Positions 25,010 to 33,251 of a stretch of DNA of 64,000 nucleotides are shown piece after piece. A program made the position numbers and the translations under genes. The stretch is from Gemmatimonas phototrophica. GTDB taxonomy: Bacteria > Gemmatimonadota > Gemmatimonadetes > Gemmatimonadales > Gemmatimonadaceae. The stretch spans positions 558,001 through 622,000 of the forward strand of contig NZ_CP011454.1 of NCBI RefSeq assembly GCF_000695095.2, given 5' to 3'. How positions within the stretch are numbered: position 1 is the stretch's first letter; every line of letters begins with the position of its first letter. Below the pieces are notes generated by a model. That model saw only the letters and a list, made by a program, of their open reading frames with translations. It did no database searches and was not told the DNA's origin.

Positions 25010-25846
25010 ATGACGGCCCCCGCCACGCCATCGCTGTTGGCTGAATGTGAGCTGACAGCCGCGCAGTTCGCGCGCATCACTGCGGTGCTGCACGAACACG
25101 CGGGTATCCGCATGCGCGAAGGAAAGGAAGGGTTGGTGCGGGCCCGCCTCACCAAGCGGCTGCGAAAGCTCGGATTGAACGATTTCTCCGCGTATCTCGA
25201 TTTCGTGGAGCGAGAGCCCGGGCGCAAAGAGTTCGCCGAGATGATCGACGCGCTCACGACGAACAAGACGAGCTTCCTGCGCGAGGTCTCGCACTTCGAT
25301 TTCCTGCGCGACGCGGTGTTCCCGCAATTGCCGGGGCCGGTCCGCATCTGGAGTGCCGGCTGCTCCAGCGGCGAGGAGCCGTACACGCTGGCCATGTTGT
25401 GCAATGAGGCTTTCGCCGATATCGCCAAACGCGACGTCCGTATCCTCGCCACTGACCTGAGTCATCGGGTGCTTGCCCAGGCCAAGGCCGGTGTCTACCC
25501 GGCGGAAAACATGGGCGACGTCCCAGCCCCGTGGCTCCAGAAGTATTGGAGTCGGAAGCAGGACGCGGGTGGTCGTCCGGTGTTTGAAGCCGAAAAAAAT
25601 CTTCGCCGCCTGGTGAATTTCGCCAAGCTGAATCTGATGGAACGATGGCCGATGCAAGGCCCGTTCGATGCCATTCTCTGCCGCAATGTCATGATCTACT
25701 TCGACAAGGCTACTCAGCAGCAATTGGTGGAGCGGTATTGGCAACTGTTGCGTCCGGGCGGGCATCTGTTCGTCGGACATTCCGAAAGTCTCACCGGTCT
25801 TGCACACAAGTTCCGCTATGTGCAGCCGGCCGTGTATGTGAAGTGA
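25010..25846 (+). CDS. cheR: chemotaxis protein methyltransferase CheR
   Basis: A 278-residue CheR, which uses SAM to methylate glutamates of chemoreceptors. The N-terminal helical domain (ITAVLHEHAGIRMREGKEGLVRARLTKRLRKLGL) precedes TTNKTSFLRE, a CheR hallmark, and the SAM-binding core RIWSAGCSSGEEPYTLAML. The later FDAILCRNVMIYFDKATQQQLVERYWQLLRPGGHLFVGHSESL is also diagnostic. It starts 32 bases after cheW and ends 2 bases before cheD. Confidence 0.95.
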   Translation: MTAPATPSLLAECELTAAQFARITAVLHEHAGIRMREGKEGLVRARLTKRLRKLGLNDFSAYLDFVEREPGRKEFAEMIDALTTNKTSFLREVSHFDFLRDAVFPQLPGPVRIWSAGCSSGEEPYTLAMLCNEAFADIAKRDVRILATDLSHRVLAQAKAGVYPAENMGDVPAPWLQKYWSRKQDAGGRPVFEAEKNLRRLVNFAKLNLMERWPMQGPFDAILCRNVMIYFDKATQQQLVERYWQLLRPGGHLFVGHSESLTGLAHKFRYVQPAVYVK

Positions 25847-25848
25847 TC

Positions 25849-26361
25849 ATGGGGACCACCGTTACCGCACGCGCCAGTGAGCGCGTCGTCGGCGTCGCCG
25901 ATCTCAAGGTGTCGAACGTGGCTGGTGAGCGTCTGATCACGTATGCGCTGGGCAGCTGCCTGGGCATCGTGGTGCACGATCCGGTTGCCAACGTGGCTGG
26001 CATGCTGCACGTGATGCTCCCCACCGGCACGATCGACCCGGCCAAGATGGCGGACAAGCCGGCCATGTTCGTGGATAGTGGAGTGCCGCTACTCTTCAAG
26101 GAGTGCTACAAGCTGGGGGCCAAGAAGGAGCGGATGCAGGTGAAGGTGGCCGGAGGAGCACACGCCGGTGCCCGTGAGGAAGATGATCGGTTCCAGATTG
26201 GCAAGCGCAACATGATCGCGTTACGCAAGCTGTTGTGGAAGAACGGTGTGATGGTGCATGCACACGACACCGGCGGCGTGCAGACGTCCCGGACCATGTG
26301 GGTTGAGGTGACCAGTGGCGAGGTTACGCTCAAGATCAACGGCGCCGAAAGCAAGCTCTGA
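25849..26361 (+). CDS. cheD: chemoreceptor glutamine deamidase CheD
   Basis: A 170-residue CheD, which deamidates receptor glutamines and in some species works with CheC. The catalytic Cys is in YALGSCLGIVVHDPVANVAGMLHVMLP; the His of LHVMLP and a downstream Thr/Ser complete the site. The RMQVKVAGGAHAG and HDTGGVQTSRTMWVEVTSGEV segments are family-typical. ATG 25849 lies just after the cheR stop; GTG 25843, overlapping that stop, is an alternative. Confidence 0.93.
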   Translation: MGTTVTARASERVVGVADLKVSNVAGERLITYALGSCLGIVVHDPVANVAGMLHVMLPTGTIDPAKMADKPAMFVDSGVPLLFKECYKLGAKKERMQVKVAGGAHAGAREEDDRFQIGKRNMIALRKLLWKNGVMVHAHDTGGVQTSRTMWVEVTSGEVTLKINGAESKL

Positions 26362-26376
26362 TGAGCGGACTGATCT

Positions 26377-26805
26377 ATGGCCTTTAACGTGCTCGTGGTC
26401 GACGACAGCGCCGTCATGCGGCAGATGGTCGTGCGGACCCTCAAAATGAGTGGGATCCCGCTGGCCTCGGTTCTCGAGGCTGGGAACGGCGAAGAGGGGC
26501 TGTTTACGCTCCAGGAACAGTGGGTAGACCTGCTGCTGCTGGACATCAACATGCCCGTGATGAATGGCGAGGAGATGCTGCGACGTGTCCGCGCCAATCC
26601 GGAAACGGAAAACCTGCCGGTGATCGTCGTGTCAACGGAAGGCAGTGAAGCTCGCTTGCACACGCTCACGGAGCTTGGTGCGGCGATTGTCCGAAAGCCC
26701 TTCGCGCCGGAAACCCTGCGCGACACCATTTTGCGCATTACTGGAGTGACAGATGTCGAGTACTACGGTGCAGTCGCTGTCCCGAGCGACGACAGCGACT
26801 TTTGA
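26377..26805 (+). CDS. second CheY-like response regulator
   Basis: A 142-residue receiver-only protein. NVLVVDDSAVMRQMVVRTL has the acidic pair, LLLLDINMPVMNGEEML the phospho-acceptor Asp, VIVVSTEGSEARL the Ser/Thr switch, and IVRKPFAPETL the Lys. About 20 residues follow the domain. It overlaps cheX by 53 bases, so the two are probably made together and may act together: CheX-type proteins dephosphorylate CheY. Which of the two CheY proteins contacts the motor cannot be said from sequence. Confidence 0.9.
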   Translation: MAFNVLVVDDSAVMRQMVVRTLKMSGIPLASVLEAGNGEEGLFTLQEQWVDLLLLDINMPVMNGEEMLRRVRANPETENLPVIVVSTEGSEARLHTLTELGAAIVRKPFAPETLRDTILRITGVTDVEYYGAVAVPSDDSDF

Positions 26806-27226
26806 AGATCTGGCACTTCTCTTCCCCGAGATGGAGCTGTCGCCTGAACAGGCGGCAGCGCCCCTCGATGTGGCGGTGTCGGTGGAGTTCCGTGGTCCGC
26901 TGACGGGGCGATTGGTCGTCCGCGTCTCGCAGTCCATCATGCCCACCATCGCCGCCAACATGCTGGGAGCGGAAGAGTCCAAACAGTTGCCGCTGCAGCG
27001 GGATGCGCTGGGGGAAATCGGCAATGTGATTTGCGGGAACGTGCTTCCCCTGATCGCTGGCGCCGACAAGATCTTCAACCTGGCCGCACCCGTCGTCGCG
27101 GAAGGAGGCAGTCTGCCGCATCGCGATGAGGACGAGCCGGTGGCGAGTGTGCAGGTGGGCGTGGAAGACGGTCGCGCCGAGGCGATCCTGTATCTGTTCA
27201 GCGCCAACGCGACCCGCGCCGCCTGA
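26753..27226 (+). CDS. cheX: CheX/CheC-type CheY-P phosphatase
   Basis: A 157-residue protein of the CheC/CheX/FliY fold. The active-site signature is DALGEIGNVICGNVLPLIAG: the Glu and the two Asn correspond to the E-x2-N pattern that hydrolyses CheY-P. Only one such motif is present, as in CheX rather than the double-motif CheC. ATG 26753 is preceded by TGGAGTGACAG, giving a long 53-base overlap with the response regulator. It ends six bases before cheB. A CheZ is also encoded nearby, so two unrelated CheY-P phosphatases coexist. Confidence 0.82.
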   Translation: MSSTTVQSLSRATTATFEDLALLFPEMELSPEQAAAPLDVAVSVEFRGPLTGRLVVRVSQSIMPTIAANMLGAEESKQLPLQRDALGEIGNVICGNVLPLIAGADKIFNLAAPVVAEGGSLPHRDEDEPVASVQVGVEDGRAEAILYLFSANATRAA

Positions 27227-27231
27227 TTCAC

Positions 27232-28335
27232 GTGTCGACTCTCCTCACCCAGTCGCCCGCCTCTGGCGGAACTGCTCCGGCCCGAACGCCGGGAGTGATC
27301 CGCGTGCTTGTGGTGGACGACTCGGCGCTGGTGCGTCGCATTCTGACCGAAGCACTCTCCAAGCACGACGATATCGAAGTCGTGGGCACGGCCACGGATC
27401 CCTATGTGGCGCGCGAACGGATCGCCCAGCTCCGCCCGGATGTCATCACGCTCGACATCGAAATGCCCCGCATGGACGGACTCTCGTTTCTGTCCAAGCT
27501 CATGCGACATTTCCCGTTGCCGGTGGTGGTGTGCAGTTCACTGACGCCCCAGAACAGTGAGACGGCGCTGCGGGCCTTGTCGTTGGGGGCGGTGGAAGTC
27601 ATTGCCAAGCCGGGTTCGTCCCTGGCGGCAGGCGACATCACCGAGGAACTGACCCGAGCGGTACGCGCCGCCTCGCACGCCCGCGTGGTCAAACGCGTGG
27701 AGAGTGCAGAGCCCCCGGTCACTGCACGCGCGGCAATCGCGTCGCTCAACACCACGAACAAGATCATCGCGCTGGGCGCGTCCACCGGTGGCACGCAGGC
27801 CCTCGAACAGGTCCTGCGCCGCTTCCCTGTGGATGCACCAGGCACCGTGATTGTGCAGCACATGCCTGAGCATTTCACGCTGAGTTTTGCCAAGCGCCTC
27901 GATTCCGTGTGCGCCATGCGCGTGCAGGAAGCGAAGGATGGGGACTATGTGGTGCCAGGGCTGGCGCTGGTGGCACCGGGCGGGAAGCACCTGGTCGTGC
28001 AGGCCAGTGGTGCACGGTGGGTGGCGCGCGTCAAGGACGGTCCCAAGGTGCACCACCAGCGACCGGCCGTGGACGTGCTCTTTCAGAGTGTGGCTCGCAG
28101 TGCCGGCCGGAACGCCGTTGCCGCCATCCTCACGGGGATGGGTGCCGACGGTGCCAAGGGCATGCTCGCCATGCGTGAAGCTGGCGCGTACACGGTGGCG
28201 CAGAATGAGGAGACGTGCGTCGTGTACGGCATGCCGCGGGAAGCCGTCAAACTGGGCGCCGCACAAGATATCCTCCCGCTGGACCGGGTGGCCGATGCCT
28301 TGCTGCACGCCGTGCACCTCGGCGCGCACGTCTAG
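27232..28335 (+). CDS. cheB: chemotaxis methylesterase/glutamine deamidase CheB
   Basis: A 367-residue CheB. The receiver domain has VLVVDDSALVRRI, VITLDIEMPRMDGLSFL and IAKPGS. After a linker, the esterase domain carries the catalytic Ser in IALGASTGGTQALEQVL, the His in IVQHMPEHFT and the Asp in TGMGADGAKGML. Phosphorylated by CheA, it demethylates receptors and closes the adaptation loop with CheR. GTG 27232 starts six bases after cheX. A strong hairpin terminator follows, so it ends the chemotaxis operon. Confidence 0.95.
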   Translation: MSTLLTQSPASGGTAPARTPGVIRVLVVDDSALVRRILTEALSKHDDIEVVGTATDPYVARERIAQLRPDVITLDIEMPRMDGLSFLSKLMRHFPLPVVVCSSLTPQNSETALRALSLGAVEVIAKPGSSLAAGDITEELTRAVRAASHARVVKRVESAEPPVTARAAIASLNTTNKIIALGASTGGTQALEQVLRRFPVDAPGTVIVQHMPEHFTLSFAKRLDSVCAMRVQEAKDGDYVVPGLALVAPGGKHLVVQASGARWVARVKDGPKVHHQRPAVDVLFQSVARSAGRNAVAAILTGMGADGAKGMLAMREAGAYTVAQNEETCVVYGMPREAVKLGAAQDILPLDRVADALLHAVHLGAHV

Positions 28336-28403
28336 CGTATCGGGGACGCCCGTGATGCGCTGATCCCGCGCCGCTGCTGGAATGCCCAGTGAGGGGAACG
28401 GCC

Positions 28404-28440
28404 AAAGGGGCCCGACGGCGAGATGCCGACGGGCCCCTTT
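28404..28440. terminator. bidirectional terminator between cheB and a histidine kinase gene
   Basis: AAAGGGGCCCG-A-CGGC (28404-28419), loop GAGAT, GCCG-A-CGGGCCCCTTT (28425-28440). It is a long near-perfect stem with A/T ends on both sides, placed between convergent genes. Confidence 0.85.
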
Positions 28441-28463
28441 GGGTCATGTCCCGGGGGACGGAT

Positions 28464-29144
28464 TCAGCTTGCTGGAAGACGGAGCGTGACCACAGTGCGG
28501 TCGTCGTGCCGTTCGGCCGTCATGGAGCCGTTCAAGGCGCCAACAAACGCGCCGACAATGGCGAGCCCCATGCCGGCCCCGCGAACGCCAGCCTTGCCGC
28601 TGACCAACGGCTCGGTGGCCACGTCGGCCACATCGGCGGGAAATCCGGGGCCATGGTCTTCCACCGCCACGATCATGTGCTCCCCGTCCCGCGCGGTGCG
28701 CACCAGAATGGGGCTTCCCGCCGGCGCCGCGTCGTGCGCGTTCTGCAGCAGTTCCAGTACGACGTCCCGCCACCAGATCGCGTCGGCCTGAATGGTAGCC
28801 CCTGAGGTGGCCTCAAGTTGCACCGGCCGGGCTGGCACACTGGCGCCAAAGAGCGCCACCGCATCCTGAATGCCGGCGTCCGCACCGATGGGCGTGCGTT
28901 TCATCGATCCGGCGCGCGCGAATCGGGTGACCCGCTGCAGGTACTGCACCATGCTCTCCGCCGCGCGCTGAATCTCAGCGACATCGGCGTAGGTTGGTGA
29001 GTCGGGCGGCAGGTCGGACAGCAGTAACTCGCTGTAGGTGCGCACAACCGTGGAGAAGTTGTTCAGGTCGTGTGACACCTTGCGGGCGAACCGGACAATC
29101 GTCTCGTTCGTGACCGCATTTGTCGAAAGAGGCATATCAACCAT
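28464..29144 (-). CDS. sensor histidine kinase without visible sensor domain
   Basis: About 226 residues consisting only of a kinase core. The His is in FARKVSHDLNNFSTVVRTYSELL, with an SHDLNN box like that of the complex hybrid kinases further along. The ATPase domain has VVLELLQNAHDAAPAG, AVEDHGPGFP and GAGMGLAIVGAFV. No transmembrane, PAS or GAF domain precedes it, so it should be cytoplasmic and driven by a partner. ATG 29144 is used; ATG 29135 or a GTG at 29213 are other options, and none has a good ribosome site. No response regulator is next to it except the chemotaxis genes across the terminator. Confidence 0.82.
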   Translation of the reverse strand: MVDMPLSTNAVTNETIVRFARKVSHDLNNFSTVVRTYSELLLSDLPPDSPTYADVAEIQRAAESMVQYLQRVTRFARAGSMKRTPIGADAGIQDAVALFGASVPARPVQLEATSGATIQADAIWWRDVVLELLQNAHDAAPAGSPILVRTARDGEHMIVAVEDHGPGFPADVADVATEPLVSGKAGVRGAGMGLAIVGAFVGALNGSMTAERHDDRTVVTLRLPAS

Positions 29145-29263
29145 AGAATATGCAGATCCGTTCGTGAGCCGACGAGGGGAAGCGGCCAAACGGGCTGCGA
29201 GGCAACGACACACTTGGCCGCCACAGGCGACGGCATGGTGTTTTCTTCATCAGAGACCAGCAC

Positions 29264-29851
29264 ATGACCAACCACGTCCTGCGAATCCTGTCGTTTGTGA
29301 GTGTCGTCACCTTGACCGCCGGACTGGAGGCGCAATCCGCTCCCAGCGCGGCCCAGCAAATTGCCGCGGCCACCCTGGCACTCCCCGAAAAAATGCGCGA
29401 TGGCGCCGGCGTGATGGGTTACCGGACGCCGGGCAAGTTGGAGCTGTTGCGCCCCGCCAAGAACGGGATGCTCTGCCTGGCCGACGATCCGGCGGAGGCC
29501 GCGTTCCATGTGTCCTGCTACGCGACCTCGATGGAGCCGTTCATGGCGCGCGGGCGAGCGTTGCGGGCCGAGGGCGTGAAGGGCGCCCAGGTGGACACGG
29601 TGCGATTCGCCGAGGTCAAGGCTGGGAAGTTGAAAATGCCCACCGCCCCTGCGGCGCTGTACCAGATTTTCGCCAAGGGCTACGATGCTGCGACCGGCAC
29701 CGTAAAGGAGGGGGAGAATCTGTTCGTGGTGTACGTGCCGTTTGCCACCGAAGCGACGACCGGACTGAGCACGGTCCCCTCAGATACCAAGCCGTGGCTG
29801 ATGCTCCCCGGGACACCCAAGGCGCACATCATGTTCAGCTCCAAGATGTAA
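29264..29851 (+). CDS. secreted protein of unknown function
   Basis: A 195-residue protein with a Sec signal peptide (LRILSFVSVVTLTAGLEAQS, likely cut near residue 24). The mature part contains YRTPGKLELLRPAKNGMLCLADDP and ends PWLMLPGTPKAHIMFSSKM. The two Cys (in GMLCLAD and HVSCYAT) could form a disulphide in the periplasm. I do not recognise the family. Its stop is directly followed by the GTG of the DNA glycosylase gene, suggesting one transcript but not a shared job. Confidence 0.8.
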   Translation: MTNHVLRILSFVSVVTLTAGLEAQSAPSAAQQIAAATLALPEKMRDGAGVMGYRTPGKLELLRPAKNGMLCLADDPAEAAFHVSCYATSMEPFMARGRALRAEGVKGAQVDTVRFAEVKAGKLKMPTAPAALYQIFAKGYDAATGTVKEGENLFVVYVPFATEATTGLSTVPSDTKPWLMLPGTPKAHIMFSSKM

Positions 29852-30520
29852 GTGGCACGCCCCACTGCCACGGCCAGTACGCTGACCCGGGCGCGGCTGA
29901 CGCGCGCGCAGGCGGAATTGTCGGCCCGTGACCCGAAGATGGCGCTGGCCATTGAGCGCGTAGGGGCGTGCACGCTGCTGCCGCGCCGCGAGGGGTCACA
30001 CTTCGGACACCTCGCACGCAACATCATTTTTCAGCAACTATCGGGCAGTGCCGCCAGCACCATTCACGGGCGCTTCACGGCGCTCGTGGGTGGCGATGCC
30101 CAGGCCCCCGATCCGCGTGCCATTCTGGCCACGTCCGAGGACGCGTTGCGGACGTGCGGACTCTCACAGGCCAAGGTGCGCGCCGTGCGGGACCTCGCCC
30201 AGCACGTCGTGGACGAGCGATTGCCGCTGCATGCACTCCACACGATGGACGATCAGCAGGTCATCGATGCGCTGGTGCCGGTGCGTGGCATCGGCCCCTG
30301 GACGGCGCAAATGTTTCTCATGTTCCGGCTGGGGCGGCCTGATGTCTTGCCGGTGCTTGACCTCGGCGTGCGCAAAGGGGCGCAGCGCATTTATCGCACC
30401 CGGGCGCTGCCGGATGCCGTGCGACTGGAAAAGCTCGCGCGGAACTGGCGTCCCTGGGCAAGCGTTGCCAGTTGGTATTGCTGGCGGGTACTCGATCTCG
30501 AGGACGCTGGCGGCTGGTAG
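29852..30520 (+). CDS. DNA-3-methyladenine glycosylase II (AlkA type)
   Basis: A 222-residue base-excision repair glycosylase of the helix-hairpin-helix superfamily, removing alkylated bases from DNA. The hairpin motif is LVPVRGIGPWTAQMFLMFRLGRPDVLPVLDLGVRKG, whose Asp in VLDLG is the catalytic residue. NIIFQQLSGSAASTIHGRF is the typical AlkA N-terminal helix. The C-terminus NWRPWASVASWYCWRVLD is also family-typical. It lacks the extra N-terminal domain of E. coli AlkA and so resembles the short form. It starts with GTG immediately after the preceding stop. Confidence 0.9.
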   Translation: MARPTATASTLTRARLTRAQAELSARDPKMALAIERVGACTLLPRREGSHFGHLARNIIFQQLSGSAASTIHGRFTALVGGDAQAPDPRAILATSEDALRTCGLSQAKVRAVRDLAQHVVDERLPLHALHTMDDQQVIDALVPVRGIGPWTAQMFLMFRLGRPDVLPVLDLGVRKGAQRIYRTRALPDAVRLEKLARNWRPWASVASWYCWRVLDLEDAGGW

Positions 30521-30547
30521 CGTAGGTGGCTCTGCAGGAGTGACGCA

Positions 30548-31921
30548 ATGCCGGAGTTTCGTCAGCGGGTACGGGTGCCAGTGTCGGCGCAGGAGCTGTT
30601 TGCGTGGCACGAGCGTCCGGGCGCCTTTCTTCGCCTGTCGCCGCCGTGGGATCGCCCCGAGGTGGTGTCGCACGTCGGGGGAATTCGCGATGGTGCCAAG
30701 GTTGAGTTACGGGTACATGCCGGCCCCATTCCCACCACGTGGAAGCTCGAGCACCGCGACTATATCGCCAACGAGCAGTTCCGCGATGTCATGATTGCAG
30801 GGCCGTTCACGTCGTGGGTGCACACCCACCGCGTGGAGCCGGACGGTCCGTCAGCCAGCGTGCTCGACGATCACATCGCGTATGAGCTGCCGTTGGGGAC
30901 GCTGGGTGAGGCGGTAGGCGGAGGGTTCGCCGCCAGCACACTGGCACGGGTCTTTGCCTACCGGCACGCCATTACGCTGGGTGATCTGGAACGGCACGCG
31001 GAGTATGCGAGCCGGCCTCGTCTGCGGGTCGCCATTACCGGGGCGACGGGATTCATTGGCAGCCAGCTGGCAGCGTTCCTGAGCACGGGCGGCCACGAAG
31101 TCATTCGCATTGGTCGAGGGGCGGTACAGCCCGGTGTGGTCGATGTGTCGTGGAACCCATCACGCGGCCAGTTGGACGCGGGCTCTCTGGAAGGGGTGGA
31201 TGCGGTGATCCACCTGGCCGGGTCCAGCATTGCCGAACGGTGGACGGCCGCGCACAAGCAGGCCATTCGCGACAGTCGCGTGGAAGGCACCTCGTTGCTG
31301 GCGCACACGCTGGCGCAGCTGTCGCGCAAGCCGCGCGTGCTGCTGAGCGGGTCGGCGATTGGGGTGTACGGCAACCGCGGCGACGACGTGCTCGACGAGC
31401 GCAGCGCCTTCGGCACCGACTTCCTTGCCGATGTGGGCAAGGCGTGGGAAGCGGCCACCGCGCCGGCTGAACGCGCGGGCATTCGGGTGGTGCACCTGCG
31501 CACAGGCATTGTGCAGGGAGCGGCTGGTGGCGCACTCGCCAAGCAGGCCCCGCTCTTCAAGTTTGGTGTGGGCGGCCCGTTGGGGAGCGGCACACAGTGG
31601 CTCAGTCCAATCGCTCTGGATGATCACCTTGGCGCCATGCACTTCTGTCTCATGCGCGATGACATATCGGGCCCCGTGAACCTGGTGGCACCGGAGGCGG
31701 TCACCAACGCCGAGTTTACGAGGGTGCTGGCTGAGGTCTTGTCGCGTCCGGCGCTGGTACCGGCCCCGGCCTTTGCCCTTCGGCTGGCACTGGGCCGTGA
31801 GATGGCCGATGCGACGGTGCTGACCAGTCAGCGGGTGCGTCCCACGGTGCTGGAGCGGGCCGGCTTCCGTTGGCGGTTTCCAACGCTCAAGTCAATGCTG
31901 CAGTTTGAGTTAGGGGCTTGA
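30548..31921 (+). CDS. SRPBCC domain fused to TIGR01777-family NAD-dependent epimerase
   Basis: A 457-residue two-domain protein. Residues 1-150 form an SRPBCC/cyclase-like domain (FRQRVRVPVSAQELFAWHERPGAFLRLSPPW). Residues about 158-457 form an extended short-chain dehydrogenase of the YfcH/TIGR01777 type: RVAITGATGFIGSQLAAFLSTGGHEVIRIGR binds NAD(P), followed by DAVIHLAGSSIAERWTAAHK and RVLLSGSAIGVYGNRGDD. The C-terminal DUF1731-like part has VLTSQRVRPTVLERAGFRWRFP. The fusion is common in this family; its substrate is unknown. It starts 27 bases after the glycosylase gene. Confidence 0.87.
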   Translation: MPEFRQRVRVPVSAQELFAWHERPGAFLRLSPPWDRPEVVSHVGGIRDGAKVELRVHAGPIPTTWKLEHRDYIANEQFRDVMIAGPFTSWVHTHRVEPDGPSASVLDDHIAYELPLGTLGEAVGGGFAASTLARVFAYRHAITLGDLERHAEYASRPRLRVAITGATGFIGSQLAAFLSTGGHEVIRIGRGAVQPGVVDVSWNPSRGQLDAGSLEGVDAVIHLAGSSIAERWTAAHKQAIRDSRVEGTSLLAHTLAQLSRKPRVLLSGSAIGVYGNRGDDVLDERSAFGTDFLADVGKAWEAATAPAERAGIRVVHLRTGIVQGAAGGALAKQAPLFKFGVGGPLGSGTQWLSPIALDDHLGAMHFCLMRDDISGPVNLVAPEAVTNAEFTRVLAEVLSRPALVPAPAFALRLALGREMADATVLTSQRVRPTVLERAGFRWRFPTLKSMLQFELGA

Positions 31922-31987
31922 TAGTGGTGCCGTTTCTTGCTTCCTCCAATTGGAACAGCAGTTTCTGAACTGGCCGCCTGTGCTTTT

Positions 31988-32018
31988 TTGACACTTTTTG
32001 TGCGCTGAATCGTAGGTT
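31988..32018 (+). promoter_or_regulatory. weak sigma-70-like promoter before the SPFH cassette
   Basis: A perfect -35 hexamer TTGACA (31988-31993) lies in the 105-base gap. The only -10-like sequence is TAGGTT (32013-32018) at a 19-base spacing, which is poor. It sits 9 bases before the next start, so a leaderless or very short 5' end would be implied. Confidence 0.25.
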
Positions 32019-32026
32019 CAGTACAC

Positions 32027-32287
32027 ATGAACGCCATCATCGTAGAGAGTGTCCTCTTCGTCGCCCTGCTGGCGGTGGTGGGGACGCTTTTACTAAGAGC
32101 GCTGGGCATTACGCCCTTCGGTCGCCGCATCCGGCAAACGGCGAACCGCAAGCGCATCGATAAACAGGCCGAACTCACCTGTCCCATTCACGGGATGCAG
32201 CGCGAAGAGGATCTCGTGCGCCTCCCCACCGGTGAGCCGTTGTGTTCCCTCTGCTACAAGGAAGCTGTCCATGGCGACATCTCTTGA
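32027..32287 (+). CDS. small membrane-anchored zinc-ribbon-like protein
   Basis: An 86-residue protein. One N-terminal membrane helix (ESVLFVALLAVVGTLLLRAL) is followed by a basic stretch (GRRIRQTANRKRIDKQ) and a C-terminal cysteine cluster: LTCPIHGMQREEDLVRLPTGEPLCSLCYKEAV. The Cys-x2-His ... Cys-x2-Cys pattern suggests a zinc site. The basic segment should be cytoplasmic. It overlaps the SPFH gene by 17 bases, so the two are translationally coupled and may form one membrane assembly. No named family. Confidence 0.7.
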   Translation: MNAIIVESVLFVALLAVVGTLLLRALGITPFGRRIRQTANRKRIDKQAELTCPIHGMQREEDLVRLPTGEPLCSLCYKEAVHGDIS

Positions 32288-33242
32288 TGACAAGCTCGAC
32301 GGGCTGCGCGATTCGTTCACCAGTTCCGTGCGCAACAACCTCCAGAACTCCGACAACGGCAACGGCGGGCGCAACGTGAAGCGGTTGGCGTTGGCGGCAG
32401 TGGGGCTGGTGGTGGCCATTCTGCTGGTGCGCCCCACGGTCGCGTACATCGAACCCGGCCACGTGGGCATCGTGATCAACCGGGCTGGTGGCGGCGTGTC
32501 GCCTACGCCGTTGGGCCCCGGATTCCATCTGCGCAATCCGCTGTTCACGGCCATCACGGAGTATCCCACATTCATGCAGACGCTGGTGCTCACGCGGGAA
32601 AGCACAGAAGGTTCGCCCAACAACGACGAAATCAACGTGAACTCCATTGAGGGGCAGCCGTTGTCACTCGATGTGTCCATGTCGTTCGAACTCGACGGCT
32701 CAAAAGTGCCGGCGCTGTATCAGACCTTCCGTACGGACATCCAGACCATTTCGCACGGTTTCATCAAACAGGCCGTTCGTCAGTCGCTCCAGGAGACCGT
32801 CGGGCAGGAGATGATTGCCGATATTCTTGGTCCCAAGAAGGCGGAAACGGTCGCGCAGACGCAGATCGCGTTGCAGAAGCGCCTCGATCCTTACGGCATT
32901 TCGGTGCGGCAGTTCACGCTCAACGAGTTCCGCGCACCGAAAGCGGTGATGGATGCCATCTCGCTCAAGAACGTCATGTCGCAGCAGGCGCTCACAGCCC
33001 AGAACGAATTGCAGAAGAACACGTTCCAGGCGCAGGGTGACAGTATCAAGGCGGCGGGTCGTGCCAAGGCCATCATGGCGGAAGCCGAAGCGCAGTCGCG
33101 GGCGAACGAATTGCTCTCGCGTAGCATTACCCAGACGCTGGTGCAATACGAGATGGCCAAGCGGTGGAACGGCCAGATGCCGCAGGTCACTGGTGGCGCG
33201 ATGCCCATGATGCAGTTGCCGGGTGTCACCAAGAACGAATAG
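32271..33242 (+). CDS. SPFH/band 7 (prohibitin-like) membrane protein
   Basis: A 323-residue stomatin/prohibitin-type protein. One membrane helix near residue 40 (ALAAVGLVVAILLV) is followed by the SPFH domain: VAYIEPGHVGIVINRAGGG, LGPGFHLRNPLFTAITEYPTF, then the long coiled coil (QQALTAQNELQKNTFQAQGDSIKAAGRAKAIMAEAEAQSRANELLSRSI). It probably builds ring-like membrane scaffolds, as prohibitins do, with a partner protease or stress function unknown here. ATG 32271 has AAGGA upstream; in-frame starts further upstream lie inside the zinc-ribbon gene. Confidence 0.88.
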   Translation: MATSLDDKLDGLRDSFTSSVRNNLQNSDNGNGGRNVKRLALAAVGLVVAILLVRPTVAYIEPGHVGIVINRAGGGVSPTPLGPGFHLRNPLFTAITEYPTFMQTLVLTRESTEGSPNNDEINVNSIEGQPLSLDVSMSFELDGSKVPALYQTFRTDIQTISHGFIKQAVRQSLQETVGQEMIADILGPKKAETVAQTQIALQKRLDPYGISVRQFTLNEFRAPKAVMDAISLKNVMSQQALTAQNELQKNTFQAQGDSIKAAGRAKAIMAEAEAQSRANELLSRSITQTLVQYEMAKRWNGQMPQVTGGAMPMMQLPGVTKNE

Positions 33243-33251
33243 CTTGGTGGT

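Noticed and set aside
28464-29144. The sensorless kinase as part of the chemotaxis operon
   Set aside because: It is on the opposite strand and separated by a strong bidirectional terminator, so any link with chemotaxis is only speculative.
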